Positions 25,315-34,078 of a stretch of 64,000 bases of DNA are shown piece after piece. Source of the DNA: Paraburkholderia phosphatilytica. GTDB taxonomy: Bacteria > Pseudomonadota > Gammaproteobacteria > Burkholderiales > Burkholderiaceae. Numbering within the stretch: position 1 is the first letter of the stretch; every line of letters starts with the position of its first letter. The DNA lies in NCBI RefSeq assembly GCF_003443895.1, contig NZ_QQOA01000008.1, positions 124,001-188,000 on the forward strand. The letters run 5' to 3'. The notes beneath the pieces were generated by a model, which was not told where the DNA came from, ran no database searches, and saw only the letters and a list, made by a program, of their open reading frames with translations. A program made the position numbers and the translations under genes.

Positions 25315-26033
25315 ACGCGCCGATCGACATCGTGCGTGACGCGGATTGCTGGACGTTCTCGCTCAACCGCGCCGACAAGATGAATGCGTTGAACCCGGAG
25401 ATGGTGGAGGCGTTGATTGCCGGAGTCGATGAAGCCCACCAGTCCGGTGCGCGCACGCTGGTGTTCGCCGGCAACGGCCGCAATTTCAGCGCCGGATTCG
25501 ATCAGGGCAATCTTGCGCACGAGAGCGACGCGGATCTGCTGCTGCGTCTGGTGCGGATTGAGACGCTGCTGCAGCGCGTTGCGGCGTCGCCATGCATGAC
25601 CGTCGCGTTTGCTCACGGGCGCAATTTCGGCGCGGGCGTCGATCTGTTCGTCGCCTGCCGCAAGCGCTTCTGCGCGGCGGATGCAACGTTCCGGATGCCG
25701 GGTCTGCGATTCGGCCTCGTCCTCGGTACACGGCGGTTCGGCGAATGCGTGGGACGGTCGAACGCGCGCGATATCCTCGAACAGACGCGCACGCTCGATG
25801 CGAACGAGGCGCTCGAACTCGGTCTCGTGTCGGGCCTGGTTGAAGCGGACGGCATGCGCGGGATGATCGGCGACCTGCGTCGAGTCGCCACGCAACTGGA
25901 CCGCGACACGCAACGGCACCTGTACGAGGTGCTGACCCTCGAAGATGGCGCGCGCGACCTCGCCGATCTCGTTCTGTCCGCGTCGCGGCCTGGGTTGAAG
26001 GCGCGCATGCTGGCCTTCATGAACCAGCGTTGA
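25311..26033 (+). CDS. Enoyl-CoA hydratase/isomerase (crotonase) family protein
   Basis: 240 residues, slightly short for the family. Crotonase fold with LNRADKMNALNPEM, the oxyanion-hole region FAGNGRNFSAGFDQ and AFAHGRNFGAGVDLFVACRKR. The usual hydratase glutamates are not evident (the second site reads MPGLRFGLVLG), so isomerase, hydrolase or another crotonase reaction is as likely as hydration. ATGA overlap with the CoA-transferase shows it acts on that CoA ester. It ends the cluster that begins at 20385. Confidence 0.82.
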   Translation: MNAPIDIVRDADCWTFSLNRADKMNALNPEMVEALIAGVDEAHQSGARTLVFAGNGRNFSAGFDQGNLAHESDADLLLRLVRIETLLQRVAASPCMTVAFAHGRNFGAGVDLFVACRKRFCAADATFRMPGLRFGLVLGTRRFGECVGRSNARDILEQTRTLDANEALELGLVSGLVEADGMRGMIGDLRRVATQLDRDTQRHLYEVLTLEDGARDLADLVLSASRPGLKARMLAFMNQR

Positions 26034-26115
26034 TCCTGCGCGCCTGCGCTGAATGCCCGGCCGCCTGAACGCCGTGCTGTGGTGCGCGGGACGCGTGCAA
26101 TGCGCGTCCCGTTCG

Positions 26116-26145
26116 ACATCAGACACGCGTCGCATTGTCTGATGT
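26116..26145. promoter_or_regulatory. Upstream GntR-type operator, ACATCAGACA-N10-TGTCTGATGT
   Basis: Perfect 10-bp arms (26116-26125 and 26136-26145) around a 10-bp spacer. The half-site matches the second palindrome 146 bp downstream, so a dimeric regulator could loop the DNA between them. Confidence 0.65.
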
Positions 26146-26290
26146 GCCGTCCCGACTGTGCTGGTGACTCTGCTCGCTAAGCTATTCCCGCGAAGCAACA
26201 CAATCCCCCTTAAACGCCGAGAAAACCAGCACGGACGGCCCCGATCGCTCATCAACCCACCCAAGCCGCCCAGGGTAAACTCGCGCCGAA

Positions 26291-26312
26291 ATACATCAGA
26301 TGTCTGATGTAT
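26291..26312. promoter_or_regulatory. Proximal GntR-type operator overlapping the likely -10
   Basis: Perfect 22-bp palindrome: arm ATACATCAGA, centre TG, arm TCTGATGTAT. Its right end overlaps TATAGT (26310-26315), about 30 bp before the GntR start codon, a repressor-like position. Confidence 0.7.
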
Positions 26313-26343
26313 AGTTCCCGTCAGATTGACTCCGTGTCGAGCC

Positions 26344-27063
26344 ATGCGCCTCAGCGTCGAGCATTCGATGAGCGAGAAGATTCAGGAATCGTTGATGACG
26401 ATGATCCGCGAACGCTCGTTCAAACCTGGCGATCAGATCCCCACGGAAATGGAGTTGTGCGAGCTGCTCGGCGTCGGGCGTTCGAGTCTGCGCGAAGCGG
26501 TGGCGCAGATGATTTCGCACGGGCTGCTGTCGCGGGTGCAGGGGCGGGGCACGTTCGTGCGGCAGATCGCGTTGAAACTGCAGGGCGGTCTCGACGACCT
26601 GATGTCGGTCACGGACATGATTCGCGGCGTCGGCGCGGTGCCGTCCACCTGCCGGTTGCAGATCGAGCACATCGCTGCGAATGAGAGTCTTGCCGGCAAG
26701 CTGCGGCTGAACGTCGGCGATCCGTGCGTGCGCATCGAGCGCGTGCGGTGCGCGGACGATGCGATCGCGGCCTACTGCATCGATACGATCCCGAAGGCGA
26801 TCTTCGATGCGGCCGGCGGCCAGATCGGCGAATCGCTGTTCGGCATGTTCGGGCGCGTGGGGCGCCGGCTGTCGCATACTCACACGTCGATCCAGCCGAC
26901 CATCCTGACGCCGCGCGATCTGCCGGAGCTGGGCGACGGTTTCGGTCTGTTCCTGCTACTGGACGAAGTGGATTTCGACCAGAGCGGCGAACCGATCTGC
27001 TATAGCAATGACTACTACAACACAAGCATCTTCAAGTTCGATCTGGTTCGCAAGAAGCGGTAA
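26344..27063 (+). CDS. GntR-family regulator with UTRA domain
   Basis: 239 residues. N-terminal winged helix (RSFKPGDQIPTEMELCELLGVGRSSLREAV, RVQGRGTFV) followed by a HutC-type UTRA sensor (about 85-235), which typically binds a small metabolite. It is the first gene of a roughly 10-kb operon and is followed 28 bp later by the kinase gene. Paired palindromes upstream suggest it represses itself and the operon until the sugar phosphate or an intermediate appears. ATG 26344 is preferred; ATG 26368 also leaves the HTH intact. Ribosome sites at both are poor. Confidence 0.88.
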   Translation: MRLSVEHSMSEKIQESLMTMIRERSFKPGDQIPTEMELCELLGVGRSSLREAVAQMISHGLLSRVQGRGTFVRQIALKLQGGLDDLMSVTDMIRGVGAVPSTCRLQIEHIAANESLAGKLRLNVGDPCVRIERVRCADDAIAAYCIDTIPKAIFDAAGGQIGESLFGMFGRVGRRLSHTHTSIQPTILTPRDLPELGDGFGLFLLLDEVDFDQSGEPICYSNDYYNTSIFKFDLVRKKR

Positions 27064-27091
27064 CGCCGCTTTGCCCGCGGAGGAGACAGAC

Positions 27092-28378
27092 ATGGAATTT
27101 GAGGCACTCAGTTCGGCCGAGCTGTCGACGTACCTGCGAAGTGTTCCATCGTTGTATGCGCTGTTGAACGAGCCGGACGAACTCGATATCAGCGAGGTCG
27201 GCGACGGCAATCTGAACTTCGTTTACTTCGCGACCAACACGCGCACGCCCGAGCGTAGCGTGGTGGTGAAGCAGGCGCCGCCGTTCCTGCGCCTCGTCGG
27301 CAAGACCTGGCCGCTCACGCGTCACCGGATGGAGCGCGAAGTGGCGGCGCTGCGGCGCTTCGGCGCGCTGTGCCCGCAGCACGTGCCGCGTGTTTATCAT
27401 GCGGATAGCGAACTATTCCTGATGGTGATGCAGCGGCTGTCGTCGCACCGTATCCTGCGGCAAGGTCTGATGGACGGCATCGTGTACCCGCGGCTCGCCG
27501 ATCACATGTCCACCTGGCTCGCGCATACGCTGTTCTTCGGTTCGGACCTGTACCTCGCGCCCGATGTGAAAAAGCAGGCGGTCAGCGCCGCGATCAACAC
27601 CGAGCTGTGCAAGATCACCGAAGACCTCGTATTCACCTATCCGTTCGAAGACCACCCGTCGAACGTGTACAGTGCCGCGTTCCCGAGCGCCGAGATCGAG
27701 CGGCTGTGGCGCTCGCCGGAACTGCGTGTGGAAGTGGGTGAGATGAAGTGGTCGTTCATGAATGATGCTGAGACGCTGCTGCACGGCGATCTGCATACCG
27801 GCTCGATCATGGTCAATCAGGACGAGACCTACGTGATCGATCCGGAATTCGCGTTCTACGGGCCGATGGGTTTCGACGTCGGCGCGCTGATTGCGAATCT
27901 GCTGCTCGCGTATTTTTCACGCGACTGGCACGACACCCGCAACCCGCAACGCCCAGCGACGCCGGCCGACGTTCTGCCGTATCGCGACTGGCTGCTCGCG
28001 CAGGTGTCGTCGATCTGGAATGTGTTCGCGGAGCGCTTCGTCGCGCTGTGGCGCGAACACGAAAGCCGCCGCAAGAGCCACTTCATCGGCGACGACCACG
28101 CGGGCCTCTGCGCGGAAGCGTTCCGCGCGCGCTTCATGCAGCGGCTCTTCGAGCAATCGCTCGGGTTCGCGGGCTGCAAGATGATCCGGCGCATCGTCGG
28201 CATGGCGAAGGTGGCCGACATCACGAGCATCGACGACGACGCGTTGCGTGCGGCGGTGGAGGTGCGCGCACTGCGCTGCGCCGAACGCCTGCTGCTGGAA
28301 CGACACCGGATGACCAGCATTGACGACGTGCTCGCAGTCGCACGCGAGATGCAGGCGACGGGTCCGGTTTGCGCGTGA
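27092..28378 (+). CDS. mtnK: S-methyl-5-thioribose kinase family
   Basis: 428 residues. Aminoglycoside-phosphotransferase-like fold of MtnK with the N-terminal GDGNLNFVYF loop, HRILRQGLMDG, catalytic HGDLHTGSIMV near 231-241 and the metal-binding DPEF near 250-253. MtnK phosphorylates methylthioribose at O1 with ATP. Followed by MtnA and a class II aldolase but no MtnB/C/D genes, so the substrate may be methylthioribose, 5-deoxyribose or another pentose analogue. GGAGGAGA lies just upstream of the ATG. Confidence 0.87.
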   Translation: MEFEALSSAELSTYLRSVPSLYALLNEPDELDISEVGDGNLNFVYFATNTRTPERSVVVKQAPPFLRLVGKTWPLTRHRMEREVAALRRFGALCPQHVPRVYHADSELFLMVMQRLSSHRILRQGLMDGIVYPRLADHMSTWLAHTLFFGSDLYLAPDVKKQAVSAAINTELCKITEDLVFTYPFEDHPSNVYSAAFPSAEIERLWRSPELRVEVGEMKWSFMNDAETLLHGDLHTGSIMVNQDETYVIDPEFAFYGPMGFDVGALIANLLLAYFSRDWHDTRNPQRPATPADVLPYRDWLLAQVSSIWNVFAERFVALWREHESRRKSHFIGDDHAGLCAEAFRARFMQRLFEQSLGFAGCKMIRRIVGMAKVADITSIDDDALRAAVEVRALRCAERLLLERHRMTSIDDVLAVAREMQATGPVCA

Positions 28379-28427
28379 GCCGCCGCGCCGCGATTTTCCA
28401 CGAACATTTTGAAGCTCTGGAGCAAGT

Positions 28428-29498
28428 ATGGTTTCGTCGTCTCATGTCCTGAATCTGCCGGTCACGCTGGGCTGGGAAGATGACCAGCTGCGGATTCTCG
28501 ACCAGACCCGTTTGCCGCAGGAATCGACGATCGAAACGTTGACGAACGCGTATGAAGTCTGGCGTGCGATCCACGAGCTGCGTGTGCGCGGCGCGCCGGC
28601 GATCGGCGTGGCGGCCGCGTATGGACTGTGCGTGGCGGTGCGGAAGTCGCAGCATCTGTCGCTCGACGCGTTTCGCGCCGAGATGAAAGAGCAGGCCGCC
28701 TACCTGGACAGCGCGCGGCCCACGGCCGTCAATCTGAGCTGGAGCCTGAAGCGGATGCAGCGCGCGGCGGATCGCTCGAACGCAACCGATGCGGCAACTC
28801 TCTATCGCACGCTCGTCAGCGAAGCGCAGGCAATCCATCGCGAAGACCAGGACTTGTGCGAACGTATCGGCCAGCACGGCGCGCAGCTGATCCGGCCGGG
28901 CAGCGGCGTGCTCACGCACTGCAATGCCGGCGCACTGGCGACCACTGGCCTTGGCACTGCAACCGCGCCGATCTATACCGCGCAGCGCGACGGCGTGGCG
29001 TTTCGCGTGTTCGCCGACGAAACACGGCCGCTCCTGCAAGGCGCGCGGCTCACCGCGTACGAACTGCAGCGCGCGGGCGTCGACGTGACGCTGATCACCG
29101 ACAGCATGGCGGCATCGCTGATGGCGCAAGGGCGCGTCGACGTCGTGATTGTCGGCGCGGATCGGGTGGCCGCGAACGGCGACTTCGCGAACAAGATCGG
29201 CACGCTGAATCTCGCGATCGTGTCGCGACACTTCGGGGTGCCGTTCTATGTCGCGTGCCCGTCGTCGACGCTCGATCTGGACACGCCGAACGGCGCGGGC
29301 ATCGTGATCGAACAGCGTGGCGGCAACGAGGTCACGCAGCTGGGCGGCCGCGCGGTCGCGCCGCCGGGCATCAAGGTCAGCAACCCGGCGTTCGACGTCA
29401 CGCCGCACGATCTCGTCACCGGCTATATCACCGAAGCCGGCATCATCCGCGCGCCGTTCGCAGTGAATCTCGCCGCGCAGTTCGGACAGGCGGCATGA
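28428..29498 (+). CDS. mtnA: S-methyl-5-thioribose-1-phosphate isomerase family
   Basis: 356 residues. MtnA signature RVRGAPAIGVAAAYG (52-66), catalytic Cys165 in LTHCNAGALATTGLGT and Asp245 in VGADRVAANGDFANKIG. It converts a 5-substituted ribose 1-phosphate to the ribulose 1-phosphate. It is encoded 49 bp after the kinase and overlaps the aldolase start (ATGA), so flux from kinase through isomerase to aldolase is well supported by gene order. Confidence 0.9.
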   Translation: MVSSSHVLNLPVTLGWEDDQLRILDQTRLPQESTIETLTNAYEVWRAIHELRVRGAPAIGVAAAYGLCVAVRKSQHLSLDAFRAEMKEQAAYLDSARPTAVNLSWSLKRMQRAADRSNATDAATLYRTLVSEAQAIHREDQDLCERIGQHGAQLIRPGSGVLTHCNAGALATTGLGTATAPIYTAQRDGVAFRVFADETRPLLQGARLTAYELQRAGVDVTLITDSMAASLMAQGRVDVVIVGADRVAANGDFANKIGTLNLAIVSRHFGVPFYVACPSSTLDLDTPNGAGIVIEQRGGNEVTQLGGRAVAPPGIKVSNPAFDVTPHDLVTGYITEAGIIRAPFAVNLAAQFGQAA

Positions 29499-30199
29499 GT
29501 CACGCGACCCGAACCGGAGCCGGCGCAGCGGACGAACGCGCGCTGCGCGACGCGATCGTGCATACCGCGCTGGAAATGGAGCGGCTCGGCATCAACCAGG
29601 GCACGTCGGGCAACGTCAGCGCGCGCTGTGGAGACGCTTTTCTGGTCACGCCGAGCGGCGTGCCCGCGAATGCACTCACGAGCGACGCGATCGTCCTGCT
29701 GCCGTTCGACGTCGACGAGAACGCGCTGGTACTCGCCGAACGCCGGCCGTCGAGCGAGTGGCGCATGCATCGCGACATCCTGCGCGCGCGCGACGACGTC
29801 GACGCGGTCGTGCATACGCATTCGCTTGCCGCGACTGCGATGGCGATTCACGGGCGCGAGATTCCCGCGCATCACTACATGGTCGCGATCGCGGGCGGCA
29901 ATTCGATCCGCTGCGCGCCGTACGCGACCTTCGGCACGCAGGCGCTATCGGATCACGCGCTCGTCGCGCTGCGCGAACGCTATGCGTGCCTGCTCGCGCA
30001 TCACGGCGTGATCGCGATCGGCCGCGATCTGGCGCGCGCACTATGGATCGCAAGCGAAGTGGAAGTGCTCGCGAAGCAGTATCTGCTCGCGAGCCAGCTC
30101 GGTACGCCGCCGCTGCTGAGCGACGACGAGATGGCGGAAGTGGTGCAGAAGTTCAAGGGATACGGCTTGCGCCGCGCGCCCGGCACCGGCGCGCAATGA
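29495..30199 (+). CDS. Class II aldolase (FucA/AraD family), likely ribulose-1-phosphate-type aldolase
   Basis: 234 residues. Zinc site residues Glu88, His107 and His109 (VVHTHS) and His170 (LAHHGVIA), plus GTSGNVSAR and TPSGVP phosphate-binding loops. MtnB dehydratase shares this fold, but with no later methionine-salvage genes an aldol cleavage is more likely: (5-substituted) ribulose 1-phosphate to dihydroxyacetone phosphate plus a short aldehyde, as known for the 5-deoxyribose and DHAP-shunt aldolases. MtnB remains the alternative. Translationally coupled to mtnA. Confidence 0.82.
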   Translation: MSHATRTGAGAADERALRDAIVHTALEMERLGINQGTSGNVSARCGDAFLVTPSGVPANALTSDAIVLLPFDVDENALVLAERRPSSEWRMHRDILRARDDVDAVVHTHSLAATAMAIHGREIPAHHYMVAIAGGNSIRCAPYATFGTQALSDHALVALRERYACLLAHHGVIAIGRDLARALWIASEVEVLAKQYLLASQLGTPPLLSDDEMAEVVQKFKGYGLRRAPGTGAQ

Positions 30200-30284
30200 G
30201 GTAGCGGCCCGCGCGACGGGTCGGTGCTGCACTCCGGACCGGCGTCCCGGCGGAGCGATGACAACTTCAACGATGGAGACACTC

Positions 30285-31409
30285 ATGGCCTGGAACTCAG
30301 GAAGGTTCGACCGTTGGTCCACGTTCGGCGCGTCGGCGGGCGCGGCGCTGCTGTGCACGGCAGCGCTGCTGGCCGGCTGCTCGAAGAGCGAATCGCCATC
30401 ATCGGGCGGCGCGGCGAGCGATGCGGGCGCGAGCGCCGCCGTCGCCAGCGCGTCCGATACGGGCGCGGCGAGCGGCGCTGGCGGCAGCAGCGGCGGCAAG
30501 ACCAAGATCGGCTTCTCCGTGTCGACGCTGAACAACGCGTTCTTCGTCGGGCTGAAGCTCGGCGTCGAGAAAGGCGCGAAAGAGCAGGGCTTCGATCTCG
30601 TGCAGACCAATGCGAACGGCGACGCGCAGCAGCAGGTCAACGACGCGATGAACCTGCTGAGTCAGGGCGTGAACGCGCTGGTGCTGAACCCGATCGACTC
30701 GAAGGCGATCATTCCTGCGGTCGAGAAAGCGAACCAGATGGGCGTGCCGGTGTTCACGCTTGATCGCGGTTCGGATGGCGGCAAGGTCACGTCGTTCGTC
30801 GCATCGGATAACGTCGCGCTCGGCCAGACCGGCGCGAAGTGGATCGCGGACCAGCTGAAGGCGCGCTACGGTTCGCCGAAGGGCAACGTGGTGGACCTGA
30901 TCGGTCTGGTCGGCACCACGGCCGCGACGGATCGCGAAAAGGGCTTCAGCGAAGAGATCGCGAAGTATCCGGACATCAAGGTCGTCGCGCGTCAGGAAGG
31001 CGCGTTCGACCAGGAGAAGTCGCTGAACGCGATGACCGATATCCTGCAGAAATTCCCGCAGATCGACGCGGTGTTCGGCGCGAACGACGACAACACCGTC
31101 GGCGCGGAAAAAGCCATCGACAACGCAGGCCGCTACAAGCCGCTCGGCGACAAGCAGCACATCATGGTGATCGGCGCCGACGGCACCGCGCAGGCACTGT
31201 CCGCGATCCGCGCGGGCAAGCAGGATGCGACGATCTCGCAGAACCCGATCCAGATGGCGGCGAAGTCGCTCAGCTTCATTTCCGACTACGTCGCGAAGAA
31301 ACCGGTGCCGCCGACCTACGCATGGCCGACTCTCCTGATCGACAAGTCGAACATCGATTCCGATGAGGTGAAGAAGTACGGCTTGTGGTCGGAGCAGGTG
31401 AGTCAGTAA
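30285..31409 (+). CDS. Ribose-type sugar-binding lipoprotein of an ABC importer
   Basis: 374 residues. Lipobox LLAGC near residue 29, then a Ser/Ala/Gly-rich linker to about 75, then a type I periplasmic binding domain (KIGFSVSTLNNAFFVGLKLG, ALVLNPIDSKAI, VFTLDRGSDGG, FGANDDNTVGAEKAI). A lipid anchor and linker are uncommon for RbsB-like proteins in Gram-negatives. It should deliver the pentose-like substrate to the RbsA/RbsC proteins encoded next. GGAG is 8 nt before the ATG at 30285; an ATG at 30273 is possible. Confidence 0.87.
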   Translation: MAWNSGRFDRWSTFGASAGAALLCTAALLAGCSKSESPSSGGAASDAGASAAVASASDTGAASGAGGSSGGKTKIGFSVSTLNNAFFVGLKLGVEKGAKEQGFDLVQTNANGDAQQQVNDAMNLLSQGVNALVLNPIDSKAIIPAVEKANQMGVPVFTLDRGSDGGKVTSFVASDNVALGQTGAKWIADQLKARYGSPKGNVVDLIGLVGTTAATDREKGFSEEIAKYPDIKVVARQEGAFDQEKSLNAMTDILQKFPQIDAVFGANDDNTVGAEKAIDNAGRYKPLGDKQHIMVIGADGTAQALSAIRAGKQDATISQNPIQMAAKSLSFISDYVAKKPVPPTYAWPTLLIDKSNIDSDEVKKYGLWSEQVSQ

Positions 31410-31426
31410 GCGCAGTGCGTTGCAAC

Positions 31427-31453
31427 GCGCGCGCCGCGGCCGGCGGCGCGCGC
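31427..31453 (+). other. Intercistronic GC hairpin after the binding-protein gene
   Basis: GCGCGCGCCGC (31427-31437) pairs perfectly with GCGGCGCGCGC (31443-31453) around a GGCCG loop. It sits in the 69-bp gap between the binding-protein and ATPase genes. Such stems often protect the upstream mRNA and lower downstream expression, giving excess binding protein. Same stem as at 10264-10298. Confidence 0.6.
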
Positions 31454-31478
31454 CATTCGAAGCAGGACGGAATCATTC

Positions 31479-33032
31479 ATGAATGCCGGAACGGTTTCGC
31501 AGCACGAGCACGCAGAGGGTCCGGGTCCGCAGGCGGCAGCGGGTGCGCCGCTGCTGCGCATGGAAGGCATCGTCAAGAGCTTTCCGGGCGTGAAGGCGTT
31601 GCGCGGCGTGAGCCTCACGCTGCACACGGGCCATGTGCTCGCGATCGTCGGCGAGAACGGCGCCGGCAAGTCGTCGCTGATCAAGACGCTGTCCGGCGCG
31701 TACGAGCCGGACGAAGGCACGATCGAGATCAACGGCACGCCGCTTGCGCGCGGCACCCACGCGGCGATCGATGCGGGCGTCGCGGTGATCTATCAGGAGC
31801 TGTCGCTCGTCAACGACATGACGGTGGCGGAGAACCTGTTCCTTGGCCGCATGCCGTCGCGAAACGGCTTCGTGCTGCGCCGTGACGCCGATCGTCTCGC
31901 GCGGCAGGCGCTTGCGCAGGTCGGGCTCGGCAACGTGTCGCCGTCGATGCCTGTCGGCGATCTTCCGCTCAACAAGCGGCAGCTCGTCGAGGTCGCGAAA
32001 GCACTGGCCCGCGACGCGCGCATCCTCGTGATGGACGAACCCACGGCCGCGCTGCAGCACGACGACATCCGCAATCTCTATGGCGTCGTGCGAAGGCTGC
32101 GCGAGGCGGGCATGGGCATCATCTTCATCTCGCACCACCTCGAGGAAGTGTTCGAGCTGGCGGATTCGGCGGTGGTGATGCGCGACGGCGCAACCGTCGA
32201 TTCGCGTCCGATGGCGCGGTGGACCGAGCAGGACCTCGTGCAGGCGATGGTGGCGCGCAACCTCGAATCGTTCTACCCGTGGGCGCCGCGCGACTACGGG
32301 CCGGTCGCGCTCGAAGTGCGCGACCTCGTGAGTCCGCCCGTCGTGCGGCACGCGAGCCTCAGCGTGCGGGCGGGCGAGATCGTCGGCATTGCGGGCATCG
32401 CGGGCGCGGGGCGCACCGAATTGCTGAAGGCGATTTTCGGCGCGCAGAAGGTCACGCGCGGCGAGATTTCGATTCGCGGCCGCGGCGTGTCGATCCATTC
32501 GCCCACCGATGGCGTGGCGGCAGGACTGGTCTACACGGCGGAAGACCGCAAGCTGGAAGGGCTCGTGCTCGACGCGAGCATCGAAGAGAACGTTGCGCTG
32601 TCGAGCCTGAAGGCACTCGCAAGCGGCGGGTTCGTGCGCAACGCGCGCAAGCGCCGTCTCGCGCAGGAGGCGAGCACGCGCTTCGCGGTGCGCGCGCCAT
32701 CGGTGACGGCGATCACCGGCAACCTGTCCGGCGGCAACCAGCAGAAAGTCATTCTCGGCCGCGCGACGGCCACCGAACCCGCGGTCATCATGCTCGACGA
32801 ACCGACGCGCGGCATCGACATCGGCGCGAAGGCCGAGATCTATGCGCACATGGTGTCGATGGCGCGCGCCGGCGCAGCGGTGCTGATGGTGAGCTCGGAG
32901 CTGCCGGAACTGCTCGGCATGTCCGATCGCGTGCTGGTGATGTACCGCGGCAGGATCGTGACCGAGTTCGCGCGCGACGAAGCCGACTCGGAGAAGGTGA
33001 TTCAATGGGCGACGACAGGAGCAGGAGCATGA
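31479..33032 (+). CDS. Ribose-type ABC importer ATPase (RbsA family, two ABC domains)
   Basis: 517 residues with two ATPase domains. The first has Walker A GENGAGKSS (58-66) and Walker B LVMDEPTAA with a degenerate signature; the second has a degenerate Walker A (GIAGAGRTE) but the signature LSGGNQQKV near 416-424 and MLDEPTRGIDIG, a pattern normal for RbsA/MglA proteins. It energises the permease encoded next, with which it overlaps by 4 bp (ATGA). Confidence 0.92.
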   Translation: MNAGTVSQHEHAEGPGPQAAAGAPLLRMEGIVKSFPGVKALRGVSLTLHTGHVLAIVGENGAGKSSLIKTLSGAYEPDEGTIEINGTPLARGTHAAIDAGVAVIYQELSLVNDMTVAENLFLGRMPSRNGFVLRRDADRLARQALAQVGLGNVSPSMPVGDLPLNKRQLVEVAKALARDARILVMDEPTAALQHDDIRNLYGVVRRLREAGMGIIFISHHLEEVFELADSAVVMRDGATVDSRPMARWTEQDLVQAMVARNLESFYPWAPRDYGPVALEVRDLVSPPVVRHASLSVRAGEIVGIAGIAGAGRTELLKAIFGAQKVTRGEISIRGRGVSIHSPTDGVAAGLVYTAEDRKLEGLVLDASIEENVALSSLKALASGGFVRNARKRRLAQEASTRFAVRAPSVTAITGNLSGGNQQKVILGRATATEPAVIMLDEPTRGIDIGAKAEIYAHMVSMARAGAAVLMVSSELPELLGMSDRVLVMYRGRIVTEFARDEADSEKVIQWATTGAGA

Positions 33033-34030
33033 ATTCGACCGCAGCCAACGACACGGAACAGCAGAGCTGGTCGAGCCGGCTGATGCGGCAGCTGCGCAAC
33101 GGTCTCGGCCCGCTGTGCGCGGCGCTCGTCATCATCTGCGTCGCGCTGTCGTTCGCGTCGCCGGAGTTTCTGACCACCAGCACGCTCACCAACATCATGG
33201 TGCAGGTGTCGGTGGTCGGGATCGCGGCGGTGGGCGGCACGTTCGTGATCATCACGTCCGGCATCGATCTGTCGGTCGGCTCGCTCGTCGCGTTGACCGG
33301 CATGGTCGCGGCGACGCTGATGGCGGGCTCCACGCAGGGAAACGTGGGGCTCGGCATCGCGGGGCTCGCGGTGGCGATCGCGGTCGGCGCGGGCGTCGGC
33401 GCGCTGAACGGCATTGCGATCGCGTGGCTGCGCCTCGTGCCGTTCATCGTCACGCTCGCGATGATGGCGATGGCGCGCGGCCTCACGCTCGCGATCTCCG
33501 ACGGCCGCACGAAGTTCGATTTCCCGAACGCGTTCACCGTGTTCGGCGCGAAGTCGATCGCGGGTCTGCCGATGCCGATGCTCGTGATGCTGATCGTGTT
33601 TCTGATCGGCCACGTGCTGCTGCGCAAGACCACGTTCGGCCATCAGGTGTTCGCGGTCGGCGGCAATCGCGAGGCAGCGCGTCTCGCGGGGATTCCGGTG
33701 CAGCGCGTGATGTTCCTCACCTATGTGCTGGCCGGCGCGACGGCGGCGATCGCGGGCATCGTGCTCGCGGGGCGGCTCAATTCCGCGCTGCCTTCGGCGG
33801 CGAATGGGCTCGAGCTGCAGGTGATCGCCGGCATCGTGATCGGCGGCACATCGCTCGCGGGCGGGCGCGGCTCGATCATCGGCACGTTCATCGGCGTCGT
33901 GCTGATCGGCGTGATCAACGTCGGTCTGTCGCTCCTGGGCGTGAATCCATTCTGGACGCAGTTCATTCAGGGCGGCGTGATTTTCGCGGCCGTGATGCTC
34001 GACGTGCTCAGCCAGCGCCGCAAGCTCTGA
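33029..34030 (+). CDS. Ribose-type ABC importer permease (RbsC family)
   Basis: 333 residues with 8-10 hydrophobic segments. RbsC landmarks: VSVVGIAAVGGTFVIITSGIDLSVGS, GGNREAARLAGIPV, and IGGTSLAGGRGSIIGTFIG. Forms the inner-membrane channel, presumably as a dimer since only one permease gene is present. CAGGAG lies 6 nt before the ATG within the RbsA-type gene. Confidence 0.92.
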   Translation: MNSTAANDTEQQSWSSRLMRQLRNGLGPLCAALVIICVALSFASPEFLTTSTLTNIMVQVSVVGIAAVGGTFVIITSGIDLSVGSLVALTGMVAATLMAGSTQGNVGLGIAGLAVAIAVGAGVGALNGIAIAWLRLVPFIVTLAMMAMARGLTLAISDGRTKFDFPNAFTVFGAKSIAGLPMPMLVMLIVFLIGHVLLRKTTFGHQVFAVGGNREAARLAGIPVQRVMFLTYVLAGATAAIAGIVLAGRLNSALPSAANGLELQVIAGIVIGGTSLAGGRGSIIGTFIGVVLIGVINVGLSLLGVNPFWTQFIQGGVIFAAVMLDVLSQRRKL

Positions 34031-34078
34031 CTGACGCCTTCCACTGCTGATGCAGCTATCGCACTCAAGGAGCTACGC

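Larger units (their letters stand above)
26034..26343. other. 310-bp intergenic control region of the mtnK operon
   Basis: No coding sequence is seen. The region holds two operator-like inverted repeats sharing the CATCAGA/TCTGATG arms (26116-26145 and 26291-26312) and a TATAGT -10-like hexamer at 26310-26315. Confidence 0.6.

Noticed and set aside
29495..30199. Naming the class II aldolase MtnB (dehydratase)
   Set aside because: MtnB shares the fold, but no MtnC/MtnD genes follow and DHAP-type cleavage fits better. Kept as an alternative only.
30285..30515. Ala/Ser/Gly-rich start of the binding lipoprotein as a possible disordered or surface-repeat gene
   Set aside because: It is a lipobox plus linker continuous with a normal sugar-binding domain.
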